NCBI RefSeq assembly: GCF_020509005.1
Contig: NC_063023.1
Coordinates: 2,294,001-2,358,000 of the forward strand
Origin: Fulvia fulva
Taxonomy: Eukaryota > Ascomycota > Dothideomycetes > Mycosphaerellales > Mycosphaerellaceae
Length of the DNA stretch: 64,000 bases
Direction of reading: 5' to 3'
The notes under the pieces are model-generated. The model ran no database searches, was not told where the DNA came from, and worked only from the letters and a program-made list of their open reading frames with translations. Positions 10,660 to 20,721 of this stretch are shown here, piece by piece. Numbering within the stretch: the first letter of the stretch is position 1; each line of letters opens with the position of its first letter. A program made the translations under genes and the position numbers.

Positions 10660-11750
10660 TTACTGCTCGTTGCGGCGACCACCGCGGTCGCCTCCTTGTC
10701 GGTTGTTGTTGTTGCGTTGGTTGCCGCCTTCTTTGCGGTCACCACCCTTGTTCTCGGTGTTGCCATCGCCTGGGCCCATAGTGAGGGCAGCGGTGGCGAG
10801 ACGGTTGGAGAGGTCGATTTGGGTGCGGATTGTGTTAGCGAGGTAGGATACGAGGAGGACGTCTTGGATGTGGTTGTTGCTAGAACCAAAGTTAGTGAAC
10901 GTACGTTGTGCTCAATGTGGGATGCGACATACAAGTCTTTCTCGATATCTTCTGCCTCGACCTTTGGTGCCAAAGAGAGGGTGTTCATCAAGAACTGGCC
11001 GAGTGCAGAGCTGGGCTCTGCCTCCTCATCGAGCACATTTGAGACGTAGTTCGACACGCGCTCAAGCATCTCCAACACCTGCTCGATAGCCCTCTCTAGT
11101 GTCTCAATGTCCGTCTGCAGAAGCTGTGACCGGTCCTCCCTGTCCCTTGCTGCAGCAATCAACTCCAGACCACTCTTCTCCGCCTCACCATACTTAATCT
11201 CGTGCGGCACTGGGATGAACAGACAGCTGTCTGCCGCCCGCTCCGGTGTCACGCCAATTGGTGCCGAGATGTATGTGTCCGCCTTGACATCCTGACCAGC
11301 GATCGTTGAGACCGTAAGATGCACTGCTGGATGTGGGAATGTGCCCTCTCCTTGCTGCGAGTAGAAGTTTTGGATAAGGGCAGAAAAGGTGTTCAACTCC
11401 GAGCTTGTCGCATACCAGCCGATGAGCACCTCCTTTGGCGCGGCCTTCAGGTGCAGCTCGAGCATGCGCTTCTGGTAGTCCATATCCACCTCGACCTGCT
11501 CGGCAGTCTCTGTGTGGGGCACGGCGTAGCAGTTGCGAATCTCGACTTCGGTGCCATCTTCGCTTCGCGATCCGAGAAGTGTGCCAATAACGCGCTCTTG
11601 CTCTGCTGGTCGGCGGGATGCGTGGTCGAGGATGCTGAAGAGTGCCTGTGGTTGGATGTTGACGGTGACGGGGGCGGTGTTAGGGGCCTGGGAGGAGACT
11701 GCGGCGGGCGCAAGTGGCCGCGCGAGGTGCAGGAAACTGTTGTCGCCCAT
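10660..11750 (-). CDS. Eukaryotic translation initiation factor 3 subunit F (eIF3f), 345 aa
   Basis: Exon 1 is 11750-10933 and exon 2 is 10879-10660, with a 53-bp intron (GTATGTCG donor, GGTTCTAG acceptor). The N-terminal MPN domain (about residues 28-165) shows [29 protein letters not shown] and [13 protein letters not shown]. The JAMM metal-binding histidine pair is absent, as expected for this non-catalytic eIF3 subunit. The C-terminal half contains the helical region, and exon 2 continues with [20 protein letters not shown], characteristic of eIF3f, before a Gly/Asn/Arg-rich tail. The product is a cytoplasmic subunit of the eIF3 complex. Without splicing the frame runs into unrelated sequence, so the intron is needed. 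It is divergent from UTP25. Confidence 0.92.
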
Positions 11751-11994
11751 CTTCGCGGATGTTGTCAGAGTATGTGACGCTCCGGGCGGAAGTTGTCCTG
11801 GTGCTGAATGGGTCGTGGCTGCTGTCCTTGTCGATCGCGCTTTGTCGCTTCCTGCAGGTGAGATTGTCTTCTTGGCAGGTGCGAATTGTTTTAAGGTTTA
11901 GTGCCCGCTGCTTATCGCCGCGTGCGCCGGAAGTAAACTCCGAAGTGCAGCAGTTTTTGATGGAGCTGATCGTCGCGTAGCATAATACATCATA
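11751..11994. promoter_or_regulatory. Shared divergent promoter of eIF3f and UTP25
   Basis: Only 244 bp separate the two start codons, so both promoters and 5' UTRs must lie here. I see no convincing TATA box. Confidence 0.6.
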
Positions 11995-14172
11995 ATGGCT
12001 CCGTTCCGTGGTCGTGGAGGGAGAGGTAGGGGTACCCCAAGAGGAGGTGCGAGGGGTGGAGGCAATGCTCGAGGCGGTGGAAAGCTTGCCAGAAGTGGGA
12101 TTCGGACTCGAGGAGGCGGCTACAAGAAGTTCGACAGCCAAAGGACGAGAGACCTGGACGAGTCGGAGGATGAACAGCCACAGATCGAAGAGGAGCCATC
12201 GGAAGATGACAGCGACAACCAGAGCGATGATGAGGACTTCGATGAGGCAACATCCAAAGCAAAGGCATACAATCAGCTCCTGCAGTCATTGAACCAGCCT
12301 GAGGAGAATGGCGAGCGAAAAGCTAAACGAAGGAGGATTGAGGTAGAAGAGCAACCGATACTTGATGAGGAGGAGATACAAGCACAAGAAGTGGAAGAAG
12401 CGTTAGCACAAAGTGAAGAGGATGCAGAGGAAGCAGATGACGAACAGGCACATGTCGACCAAGACGCCGAGGAGCAGGACGATGCGAAAGATCCGTTCGA
12501 GGTGCACTTTGCCAACCCGGACAACAACGAGCTTCAGAGACGATTGCAGGCGATACAGTCAGGTCAGTGGCACAAGGAGAAGAAAGCGATCGATAGAAGC
12601 TGGAACTTGGAAGTGTCGAGCCCTGGCCAGCAGAATGTCATCTCGAGGCTTGCCGCGAAGAGTGTTACAGATCTACCTTTGAAGGAACGACTGTCGAAGA
12701 ACATCAAGGACAAAGATTTGTCACTGTCCAAGTCGCTCGTGAACGAGGAGATCGCATCAACGATATTTGGCTACCAGGACCTTGTATTCAGTGGGCGAAC
12801 ACCCCGAAATGCTATCACACTGCGAAAGATGGCGAGTCTACACGCTGTCAACCATGTCTTGAAAGGTCGAGACAAGGTCCTGAAGAACAACGAACGTCTC
12901 AGTCGTGCGACTGACGATGCTCATCTGGACGTTCGCGACCAAGGCTACGTGCGGCCGAAAGTCCTGATCTTGACTGAAATGCGCCAGATGGCGGCCAGAT
13001 ACGCCGACGACATTGTCAAAGTCTTTCAGCCTGATCAGCAAGAGAATCGCAAACGATTCGACGACTCGTTTTCGGCACCCTTGGATGATCGCGAGAACAT
13101 GCCTGAGGACTTCCGGGAGACACATGGCGGCAATAACAATAACAGCTTCCTCACAGCGCTGAAGTTCACCAGGAAGACACTCAAGTTCTACTCCGCATTC
13201 TACAACAGCGACATCATCATGGCATCTCCACTCGGCCTTCGCCAAGTCATCGAGAATAGTGACGCAAAGAAGCGTGATCACGATTTCTTGTCCTCGATCG
13301 AAGTCGTGATCGTGGATCAGGCCGACGCCATGTACATGCAGACCTGGGAGAACATGGAAGTCGTCTTCAAGCATCTCAACTTGGAGATGAAAGAGGCACA
13401 TGGCTGCGACTTCAGTCGAGTGCGGAACTACTATCTTGATGGCAATGCCAAGTATCTTCGCCAGACCATTGTCTTCAGTCCGTTCCTCACCCCAGAGATG
13501 AACGCCCTCTACAACAAGAACATGCAAAACGCTTTCGGCAAAGTGAAGATCACTTCCACCTACGACGGTGCCATCACAGAAACCAATGGTCTCGGCATCA
13601 AACAGACTTTCTCCCGCTTCGACTGCAAGTCCCCTGTCGACGACCCTGACGCAAGATTCAAATACTTCACGACTGCCATCCTACCCGCCCTCATCCGTCT
13701 TCCCAAACCCGTGGACGGCGCGCCCGGCATCCTGATCTTCATACCTTCCTACTTCGACTTCCTGCGCCTGAGAAACCACTTCGCTGCCTCAGATCAGACC
13801 GCCAACATCTCCTTCGGCGCTGTTGGCGAATACAGTGAGACCTCAGCACAGCGACGGGCGAGATCACACTTCATGTCAGGGCGGCATAGTTTCCTGCTGT
13901 ATACGCAGCGTGCGCACCACTTCTTTAGGCTGAAGATTAGGGGTGTAAAGAGGGTGGTTATGTACGGATTGCCGGACAATCCGATCTTCTACCAGGAGCT
14001 GGTAGAAGGATATCTGGGGACGACCATCAATGAGGGCAAGATCGATCCCGCTGAGGCGGGTGTGAGGTGTGCGTTTAGTAAATGGGATGGCATGAAGCTG
14101 GAGAGAGTCGTTGGAAGTAGTAGAGTGAAGGGGATGCTGGGTGGCGTGGGGGACACTTTCGACTTTGTCTGA
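11995..14172 (+). CDS. UTP25: U3 snoRNA-associated protein 25 (UTP25/DEF family), 725 aa
   Basis: This is an intronless frame from ATG 11995. The N-terminus (about 1-45) is Arg/Gly-rich (RGG-like), followed by a long acidic disordered stretch (about 50-160). The conserved part begins at DPFEVHFANPDNNELQRRL and continues through RPKVLILTEMRQMAARYADD, SDIIMASPLGLRQVIEN, VVIVDQADAMYMQTWENMEV and GDTFDFV at the end. UTP25 is a nucleolar SSU-processome component needed for 18S rRNA maturation. Its fold resembles a DEAD-box helicase that has lost the ATPase motifs; here VDQAD stands where a DEAD box would be. The length matches the yeast family (about 720 aa). Confidence 0.9.
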   Translation: MAPFRGRGGRGRGTPRGGARGGGNARGGGKLARSGIRTRGGGYKKFDSQRTRDLDESEDEQPQIEEEPSEDDSDNQSDDEDFDEATSKAKAYNQLLQSLNQPEENGERKAKRRRIEVEEQPILDEEEIQAQEVEEALAQSEEDAEEADDEQAHVDQDAEEQDDAKDPFEVHFANPDNNELQRRLQAIQSGQWHKEKKAIDRSWNLEVSSPGQQNVISRLAAKSVTDLPLKERLSKNIKDKDLSLSKSLVNEEIASTIFGYQDLVFSGRTPRNAITLRKMASLHAVNHVLKGRDKVLKNNERLSRATDDAHLDVRDQGYVRPKVLILTEMRQMAARYADDIVKVFQPDQQENRKRFDDSFSAPLDDRENMPEDFRETHGGNNNNSFLTALKFTRKTLKFYSAFYNSDIIMASPLGLRQVIENSDAKKRDHDFLSSIEVVIVDQADAMYMQTWENMEVVFKHLNLEMKEAHGCDFSRVRNYYLDGNAKYLRQTIVFSPFLTPEMNALYNKNMQNAFGKVKITSTYDGAITETNGLGIKQTFSRFDCKSPVDDPDARFKYFTTAILPALIRLPKPVDGAPGILIFIPSYFDFLRLRNHFAASDQTANISFGAVGEYSETSAQRRARSHFMSGRHSFLLYTQRAHHFFRLKIRGVKRVVMYGLPDNPIFYQELVEGYLGTTINEGKIDPAEAGVRCAFSKWDGMKLERVVGSSRVKGMLGGVGDTFDFV

Positions 14173-14811
14173 GTGTCATCGATGTAGACACCTTTGAAAA
14201 GAGTCGCCTACAGAACTTTGGTCTCCTTTGACCTCGTCAGATCCACGTCTAAACTAGCTACCGCCACATTGAAGACAGGTCGAGCACACACTGACGAGCC
14301 ATCCATGCATCTATTTTATGTATCGCCTGAGTCAACCTTCCGGCCGGTGAGAATTATCTTTGGCATCTCGAGAGGATTACATGCAAGCTCGGTCCGCGTA
14401 CAGTTCAGTTCTCGGAACTGTTCAACCTACCGGCCAGGCCAGGGTACTTCCTATGCCGTTTGGAAAGGAAGGACGAGGGTCGAGCAGGTGGGTGAGGGGC
14501 ACTCGTTTGTAAACTCTTCGCTGGGTGCTTGAGGATGTGTGGCGATACAAAAAAAAGCCTTAGCGGCTATAGACCACCGTTTGTTGCCGGGCCTTTGGCA
14601 TGCACACAGTAGAGTTTACCATGTGGTGAAAGGGTATGGGCGAGAAGCTTGACCTGTACACCTTTGCCGGCGTATGAATGGCATGTGAAAGTCAAGGTTT
14701 TGCGCACTGAAATCCTGTGCACTACGGGCGGGCCACAGCTAGTCGAGAGCACTTACCTGATTTTGACAGGTCAGCGGCTATGATGACGGCAAAATTTTGG
14801 TACACACGCTT
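14173..14811. other. Intergenic; probably the displaced 3' flank of the ADH gene
   Basis: No coding frame is supported. Because the LINE at 14827-17106 was inserted next to the ADH stop codon, this stretch should contain the original ADH 3' UTR and terminator (inference from the target duplication). Confidence 0.4.
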
Positions 14812-14826
14812 CGATCCCAGTAAATA
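14812..14826. repeat. Target-site duplication of LINE, left copy
   Basis: The 15-mer CGATCCCAGTAAATA occurs here and again at 17107-17121, exactly flanking the LINE. This is the expected product of target-primed reverse transcription. Confidence 0.85.
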
Positions 14827-17106
14827 GATAGATAGATAGATTTGTCATTCCCCTGTTCTAGGACCCTATCCGGCCTATATAGGTATATATCTATTGTTAT
14901 GTATAAAGGGAAACCCGAATAGGTGAAAACCCTTCCCGCCCCCGACTTCTCCTTGTCTAGATTAGCTTTCCCTCTGAACGTGCGTAGTCCATGTCACTAC
15001 CCCGTTAGCCCCCGCTCCCAGCCGGTCTCGTCGCGCTGCGCCGTGTCCTCTCTTCCTGCACTGCTCCTACTAGGCGGTACTGTTCTAGCCAGCCCTTCTC
15101 TAGTATCCAGTTCGTAATGCGCCGTAGGTCCTCAACGTTGTTAAGAAGTGCCCCAATCGTCCGGTTCCTCGCCTTTGCCATCCACTCCCCCCTTCCTAGC
15201 GACCACCTCGGACAGACGAGGAGTGCGTGCCGTACATTCTGGGAGTGATAGCCGTAGGGGCAGCTAGTATTCGTGTATTCTGGAACCTTCCTCCATAATA
15301 GGTACCCCTGGAGGCCGATGTGTTCGCTTCGCAGTTGGGTTGCTATGCTACTCTGTGCCCTCGTAAGGCGGTAGTGGATGAGCTTCGGGGGGTGCTTGAC
15401 CGCGGATTTCGTAGCTGACCATTCCTTAGGTTGTCCCGCTAGCTGAGGGCGTCCACTATGCCCTACAACCTAGTTGTTCCACCTCTCTTTCCATAGTTGC
15501 TCTACAAACGATTTCTCACCTTCCTATTGTGTTGCTAGCTGTTCGTCCCTTGCCCGGTAGTTCGGCTCGTTTCCGGGTCGAATGCCCTTGTGCGCTAGTA
15601 CTGATTCGCGGGCCCTTGCGACTGCACTGGCGATGACCTTCTGTACCAGGTACTGTGCCGACTTGCCCAAGTAGGAGGTCCGTAGTCCCTGGATGTATAG
15701 GTCGATCGGCGGTATAGCGGTCTCGTACTTAAGCATCCTTGTTGGTGTCGACTTATATGCCCCGGTGACCTTCCTTAGGCATTGGTTTTGGATCTTCGCT
15801 AACGGCGCGACGAGTCCCTTTGATAGGCAGGCCCTCTCGCCTAAGGACCACACTTGGCTGCTATAGGTAAGGACTGGCCGTACAACAGCCGTGTACAGAA
15901 GTCGTGACTGCCGAAAGTCCGCCCCCTATGTGGACGCAGTGAGCCTCTAGCATGATGCCATATTCTGTTCAGCTTTCCGTGATATTGCCTGTACGTGCTT
16001 CCTCCACCGTAGCGCCGGGTCCACCTATAGTCCGAGGATCCTGAGCTGATTTGCCGGGTTAGTCGTGTGCCCCTGTATCTAGATAGAAGCTTGCATGTTG
16101 TAGAACCGTGGCCGGCGCGTAAAGTGTATCAGATTGTACTTTTCTGGGGCAAACCGAGCCCCATGCCTCCTAGCCTAGTCCTCGCCGATCTTGTGCTTCT
16201 CTTCTAGTAGCCTACAGTTCTCCTTAGTCGAGGAAGACCACGCTAGGATGTTCGTGTCGTCCACGAAGCCGCTCGCAGCGGTGTTCTGGGATTCTAGGGC
16301 TGGGAGTAGCGTCGCTATGAAGAAGAGGAACAGGATGGGTGCTAGCGTTGAGCCTTGCGGGATTCCAGTGTGGACTGCTTGAAATGGGCTTTTGTACTGA
16401 CCGACCAGGATCGACGTGCTACGGTTTTGGAGGTAGGACCGTACGAAGTTGACAAGCCACTCAGGGAGTCCTTTCGACCTCAGGATATAGAGTAGCCGCG
16501 GGTGTGACACGTAGTCGAAGGCTCCCGATATGTCTAGACTGAGTAAGGATGCCACCTTGTCCCTATTCCTATACCAGATGGCCTTTACCTGAGAGGTGAT
16601 GAGTTCCATCGCGGATAGCGTCGATCGCTGTGGGCGCGCACCCATCTAGGTGTCCGGGAGTAGGGAGTACTCCTCTGCCGCCTCGGAGAGTCTCGTTGCA
16701 ACCAGCTTCTCAAGCGCCTTCCCAAGAGTGTTAAGGAGCGCAATTGGGCGGTACGACTTCACCTGCGTATAGTCTTCCTTTTGCGGCTTGCGTAGGACCA
16801 CTGTCGTCGATTGTTTGAATGCTATTGGGTGGTATCCGGTCTGTAGTCAGGCGTTGAAGATCGCTGCGACTGCTGGGGCTAGTTGATCTCTACACTTCTT
16901 TAGTAGCTCGTTTGGGATCCCATCCGGCCCCGGGGCTTTCTTCGCCGGCAATTTCCTAAGCACAGCGGCAACATCTCCCTCGGACACATCCTGTTGGACC
17001 GCGATGCTAGGGGCTGGGGGAGTAGAGCTGTTCATGTCGCTTAGATCAGCCTCGACTGGGGGCGGGAAGAACTTGCTAGCCAGTAGACGCGCCTTGGCCT
17101 CGGGGT
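14827..17106 (-). mobile_element. 5'-truncated Tad-like LINE (non-LTR retrotransposon)
   Basis: The element lies on the minus strand. Its 3' end carries a GATA/TATC simple-repeat tail (14823-14842) and its 5' end is truncated inside ORF2. The coding remnant matches the RIP-mutated full-length copy at 34693-45827, for example AKKAPGPDGIPNELLKK and GFVDDTNIL. Only scattered stops interrupt it (for example a TAG just before GARPQRSTLS at about 16645), so RIP has touched it lightly. The length is about 2.3 kb of an element that is about 5 kb when complete. Confidence 0.9.
15524..17106 (-). pseudogene. LINE ORF2 remnant: reverse transcriptase and C-terminal part
   Basis: Three open blocks can be read in order on the minus strand. 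Block 17106-16847 is the RT N-terminal part (LRKLPAKKAPGPDGIPNELL). Block 16645-16175 is the RT core (DISGAFDYVSHPRLLYILR, IPQGSTLAPILFLFF, and the catalytic FVDD box). Block 15853-15524 is downstream thumb or linker sequence (IQNQCLRKVTGAYKS). Stops and shifts lie between the blocks, so no functional protein is expected. The endonuclease domain is missing through 5' truncation. Confidence 0.8.
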
Positions 17107-17121
17107 CGATCCCAGTAAATA
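17107..17121. repeat. Target-site duplication of LINE, right copy
   Basis: Second copy of CGATCCCAGTAAATA. On the minus strand it begins 3 bp after the TGA stop of the ADH gene (17127-17125). Confidence 0.85.
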
Positions 17122-17124
17122 CTA

Positions 17125-18207
17125 TCATTCCTTCCAATCCGGCAACAAAACCATCCTATTCCTAACCCTCCCCTCATCCAAATCCTTCAAAACCCTCGGC
17201 AGATCCCTAATCGACCCCGTCTCAACAACCGGCTTCAGTACACCTTTGCCGACCAGCTCCAAACACTCTCGCAGTCCCTTGATGTCACCGTTGTAATGAC
17301 ACTTGATCGTCACCGCCTTGAGCACAGAAACGAGGGGTATCAGTGGAACCGTAGGACTGAAGAGACCAACCAGCACAATCGTGCCTGCGTTTCGAACTAC
17401 CATCTGTGCTGCTTGGAAGGTTTGCTCGTGGCCTGCAAAGTCAAACGCCATGTCGACTTGCAGCTGCTGCTCGGCGACGTATTGCTCGATGGGGGTGCCT
17501 TCGCCGACCAGGAAAGTGTGGCTCTTGGGTACGCCGAGTTTGATGGCTTCGTCCAGGGAAGCTTGGCGCTTGTCGGCCACGAGGAGGTTCTTCACTCCCA
17601 TGTGCAGCGCGGTCTGCAAGCCATTCAAGCCAACGCCACCAAGGCCGAAGATTGCGATTGTGTGATCTGGCTGAGGGTTGCCAGTATCTTTGATAGCCTG
17701 GTATGCCGTCAAGACGGCGTCCGCGCTGACCGCAGCTGAGGCGAGATCCAGTCCTTCTGGAACCTTGACGGCAGCACGCTGCGCGACTGTGACATACTCC
17801 GCAAAGAAGCCGTCGGAGATTCCCAAGCCGTAGTTCCCGCTGTCTGGGGAGCGACAGATGGTAGTGAAGCCTCTGCTGCAGTCTGGACATGTTTGCTTGC
17901 CGCAGCCAGGGATGATGAGCATGACGATTTTGTCTCCGATGGCGAAGGCTGATTTGTCGACATCGGATCCAAGCTGTACGATCTCGCCGCATGCTTCGTG
18001 GCCCATGGTGAATTCTGGTCTCATGCCGAGGATGGGTTCATTCATGCCTAGGAGTGTGCAGTCGGAGTGGCAGACGCCCATGGCGAGGACTTTGACGAGG
18101 AGGCCATCTGCGGCAGGGACTGGGACTGGTGCTTCTGCGAGGTGTGGTTCGGTGTTTTCGAAGCGGTATCTCCAGGCTTGCATTGTCTTGGGTATAGAGG
18201 CAGCCAT
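17125..18207 (-). CDS. Zinc-dependent alcohol dehydrogenase (MDR superfamily), 360 aa
   Basis: This is an intact intronless frame from ATG 18207. Catalytic-zinc motifs are GVCHSDC (Cys46) and GHEACGE (His70-Glu71). The third ligand position appears as Asp in VSADAVLTAYQA (Asp163), which I believe occurs in some MDR branches. Structural-zinc cysteines fall at about 102, 107, 110 and 118, with the first spacing longer than usual. The NAD(P)-binding Rossmann motif is FGLGGVGLNGLQ (about 187-198). The enzyme oxidises alcohols or reduces aldehydes; the substrate is not predictable. A LINE sits directly behind the stop codon in the same orientation, so the native 3' UTR has been displaced by 2.3 kb. 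Confidence 0.9.
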   Translation of the reverse strand: MAASIPKTMQAWRYRFENTEPHLAEAPVPVPAADGLLVKVLAMGVCHSDCTLLGMNEPILGMRPEFTMGHEACGEIVQLGSDVDKSAFAIGDKIVMLIIPGCGKQTCPDCSRGFTTICRSPDSGNYGLGISDGFFAEYVTVAQRAAVKVPEGLDLASAAVSADAVLTAYQAIKDTGNPQPDHTIAIFGLGGVGLNGLQTALHMGVKNLLVADKRQASLDEAIKLGVPKSHTFLVGEGTPIEQYVAEQQLQVDMAFDFAGHEQTFQAAQMVVRNAGTIVLVGLFSPTVPLIPLVSVLKAVTIKCHYNGDIKGLRECLELVGKGVLKPVVETGSIRDLPRVLKDLDEGRVRNRMVLLPDWKE

Positions 18208-19438
18208 GATGGGTTCTTGAAGTGGTGACCTTCGCCCGGGACTCTTGTGAATAGTGATCTACTGTGAGCTCTGGTCAATGGGGGTCAGAGTAGGATGATG
18301 AGCGAGACGCAAGAGAATCAAGCTCCACCTCGAGAGGAGCTGAAGGAGCAGAAAGCCCCAAAGTGTGCAGGTGGGGTTGTGATTGCCCTTTTCCTGCCCG
18401 GCTTGAGTGCCAGGTGGTGTGACATGGAATGGAGGTTCGCAAAGGCAGGAGCGATGTCCAAGGTCCCAGTTGCAATGGACGTAAGTTCTTGCTCACTGGC
18501 ACAATTGTGAACTGATGTTTCTGTTCGCAGGCAATATACTATAAGCACCTCGTCGTGGCCTTCAAGCGGGACAGAAGTGTGGTAGATCTTGATTCAGGGT
18601 TGTGCAAGCCATCAGAATAGTCATAACGCTCTCTTCTGTGCCACGCGAAAGTCATGCCGCTTGACTGATTCGTGTTGCTGCCCATGCTCATTGTGGATCA
18701 CCTCATCGCCCGAAAGTCAAAATTTGCTCTTCATCGCTGAGGACAGGGAGCCCCGTGGTGAGACGAGGGGTACTACTGCACAGCTATGACATCTACGACC
18801 CATAAATGCATGCGGACAGGGCCGAGGGCTTTTCGTAAGAGGTATTCGGTCGAGGTGGTCAGGTTCATCGGACATGCCGAATGGTCCTGTTATCTGTAGC
18901 GACCAGCGCACTGGAAGCAGCGCTCGCCATCGATGTAATGATCGGCACTGAAAGAAGCTTGAGCGCGAAGAAGATGAGATGGGGCCGTCGTGCGTCGAAA
19001 ATGAATGGACATCTTCAGTGCACGGTCCAAGCGGCTGAGAGACTGACCTCACTGGCTTTCGCGCCTCTTCTTCGCGACGAACAAACACTATGACACTGAC
19101 ATCACTAAATGGCGAACTGCGACCGCCCTAGGAGAAGTTATGCTGAAGCTGTCATGCCAGAAATCGGTACCATATTGCAGCACACACCACACCAAGCACG
19201 TAGTCCTCCATGTCGCATTGCCCTCGGTAATGAGCCAAACGGAGGAGGCAGAGGCAGGTCTCAAGGCGAGACTAGATGCGTCTACCACGGAGTACTGCGA
19301 TCAAGAAGTCACATCGAAGGCCCACTCACTGGCATGATCTGGCATGGCGAGGCAAACGTCAAGGACACTCTTGTTTCAAGTCGGATGAGATTCGTGTGGG
19401 CGGATCAAATTTGAAGCAAGAGGAAGGAGCTTACTTCA
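18208..19438. other. Intergenic; no supported gene
   Basis: This holds the ADH promoter and the peroxidase 3' flank. A minus-strand frame at 18717-19088 (about 120 codons) has no motif and no splice support. Confidence 0.45.
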
Positions 19439-20721
19439 TCAATCATCTATCAACTTCTTACTCGCGCCCGCAAACACCGGCCGGACCTTTGGGAGTACTT
19501 TGCTACACTCCGTCAGATTGTTGATGTTATTGACACCAAGCAGACTAAGTCGAGTGTAGGCAGTGGCATAGTCCTACGAGTCTGATCAGCACAAACCAAA
19601 ATTGACAGAACGACGACTTACAGCATTCCAATAATCTTGTCCTAACCCATTGCCTTGCCAAAACTTCGTCCACTCATTGCTCATGCGGGAGTCGGCCGCC
19701 AGAGCGACATCAGCAGGAAAGCGAACTATCTCTTTTGGAGCAGTTCCCACAGTCTCGTTGTAGCATTTGACATCCCACACGCCGGGTGTACTATCCTGAG
19801 GCGCACCTTTCTTGTTCTTGTCGAAGTTGAACTGCTGACTTGTGGAGTGTGCTCCCAGTAACGCCACAAGCTCGTGAGGTGAGATCGTCTTGTCCTCAAA
19901 CAAGCTGATGACTTCCTCCGCAGTACCCCTAGCCGAGGGCAGCAGTCCATCAACCGCAGCCTTCGAACTATCTTTCCTGCCAGCGAAGAACCGGATTCGT
20001 GGTCCGAGCGGACAAGTCACTACTGCATGAACCGCAGCGAACTGAATAAGATCCGCCATACCCACGCCAAAGAGCTTCTGCCAGGTCTTCATCTTCTTGA
20101 CGATGTTCTGTAGACCATTATTGTCTGGCCTCTTGATCTCTGCGGCGGCCAGCACGATCGAGCCATCGGCTCCACCAAAGTCTTGACCCGCTGCGGCGAG
20201 CTTGCTGGACCAAGTACCTGCATCGTTGAAGCCCAAGCGAATTGCAGCTCGAGCATGCTTGTTGCATCGTTTACTGCCCCCAGTGAATTCGACTGTCAAG
20301 AGCTTTGAGACGTATGACCAAATGCAGCCTTTATATATGGCCAGCATCAGTCACTTCTTAAGGGCAGACTGAGCTTACAGGCATCCGCCTCACACGCCTT
20401 AGCCCCAAGAAGTGGCGGCTTATAGCCAATGGCATCCGTCTCGGCAGACTCTGTCCGGAGAAGGATGTTCTTGATGGATCTTCCAACATCTGTGGTAGCT
20501 CCTGCTACCAGATCGCCGATCATGCGGTCGTTGATGGGTTCATTTTCTGTATCAGGTTCTTCTGGGCCTTCAATCTCGATACCATTGGCATCGTTCTGCT
20601 TGACAGCGTCTTCCCATTGAGGGCTCCGCGCAGCGACCAGCGCTTCTCTGTCGATACCGGACCATGTACAGCCCGCCGAGACGAAAGTGGTGAAGACCAT
20701 GAACGGAAGAATGGGCAGCAT
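19439..20721 (-). CDS. Secreted class II-type fungal haem peroxidase with altered distal residue, 394 aa, three exons
   Basis: Exons are 20721-20379, 20328-19622 and 19573-19439. The introns (50 and 48 bp) have GTAAGC and GTAAGT donors. I start at ATG 20721 because it begins a signal peptide (MLPILPFMVFTTFVSAG), whereas the longer frame needs a GTG. After an acidic pro-region of about 90 residues, the peroxidase domain starts at ADACCIW. Arg145 is in place in the distal haem pocket (AAIRLGFNDAGTWS), but the next catalytic position reads Asn149 instead of His. The proximal side ELVALLGAHSTSQ (His275) is normal. Exon 3 supplies a typical ending, DYATAYTRLSLLGVNNI. If the Asn is genuine, classical compound I formation should be impaired. 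The family oxidises phenols, lignin or Mn with H2O2 outside the cell. Confidence 0.82.

Noticed and set aside
18717..19088. Minus-strand 123-codon open frame between ADH and peroxidase
   Set aside because: No family resemblance, no signal peptide or domain pattern, and no supporting splice signals; left as intergenic.
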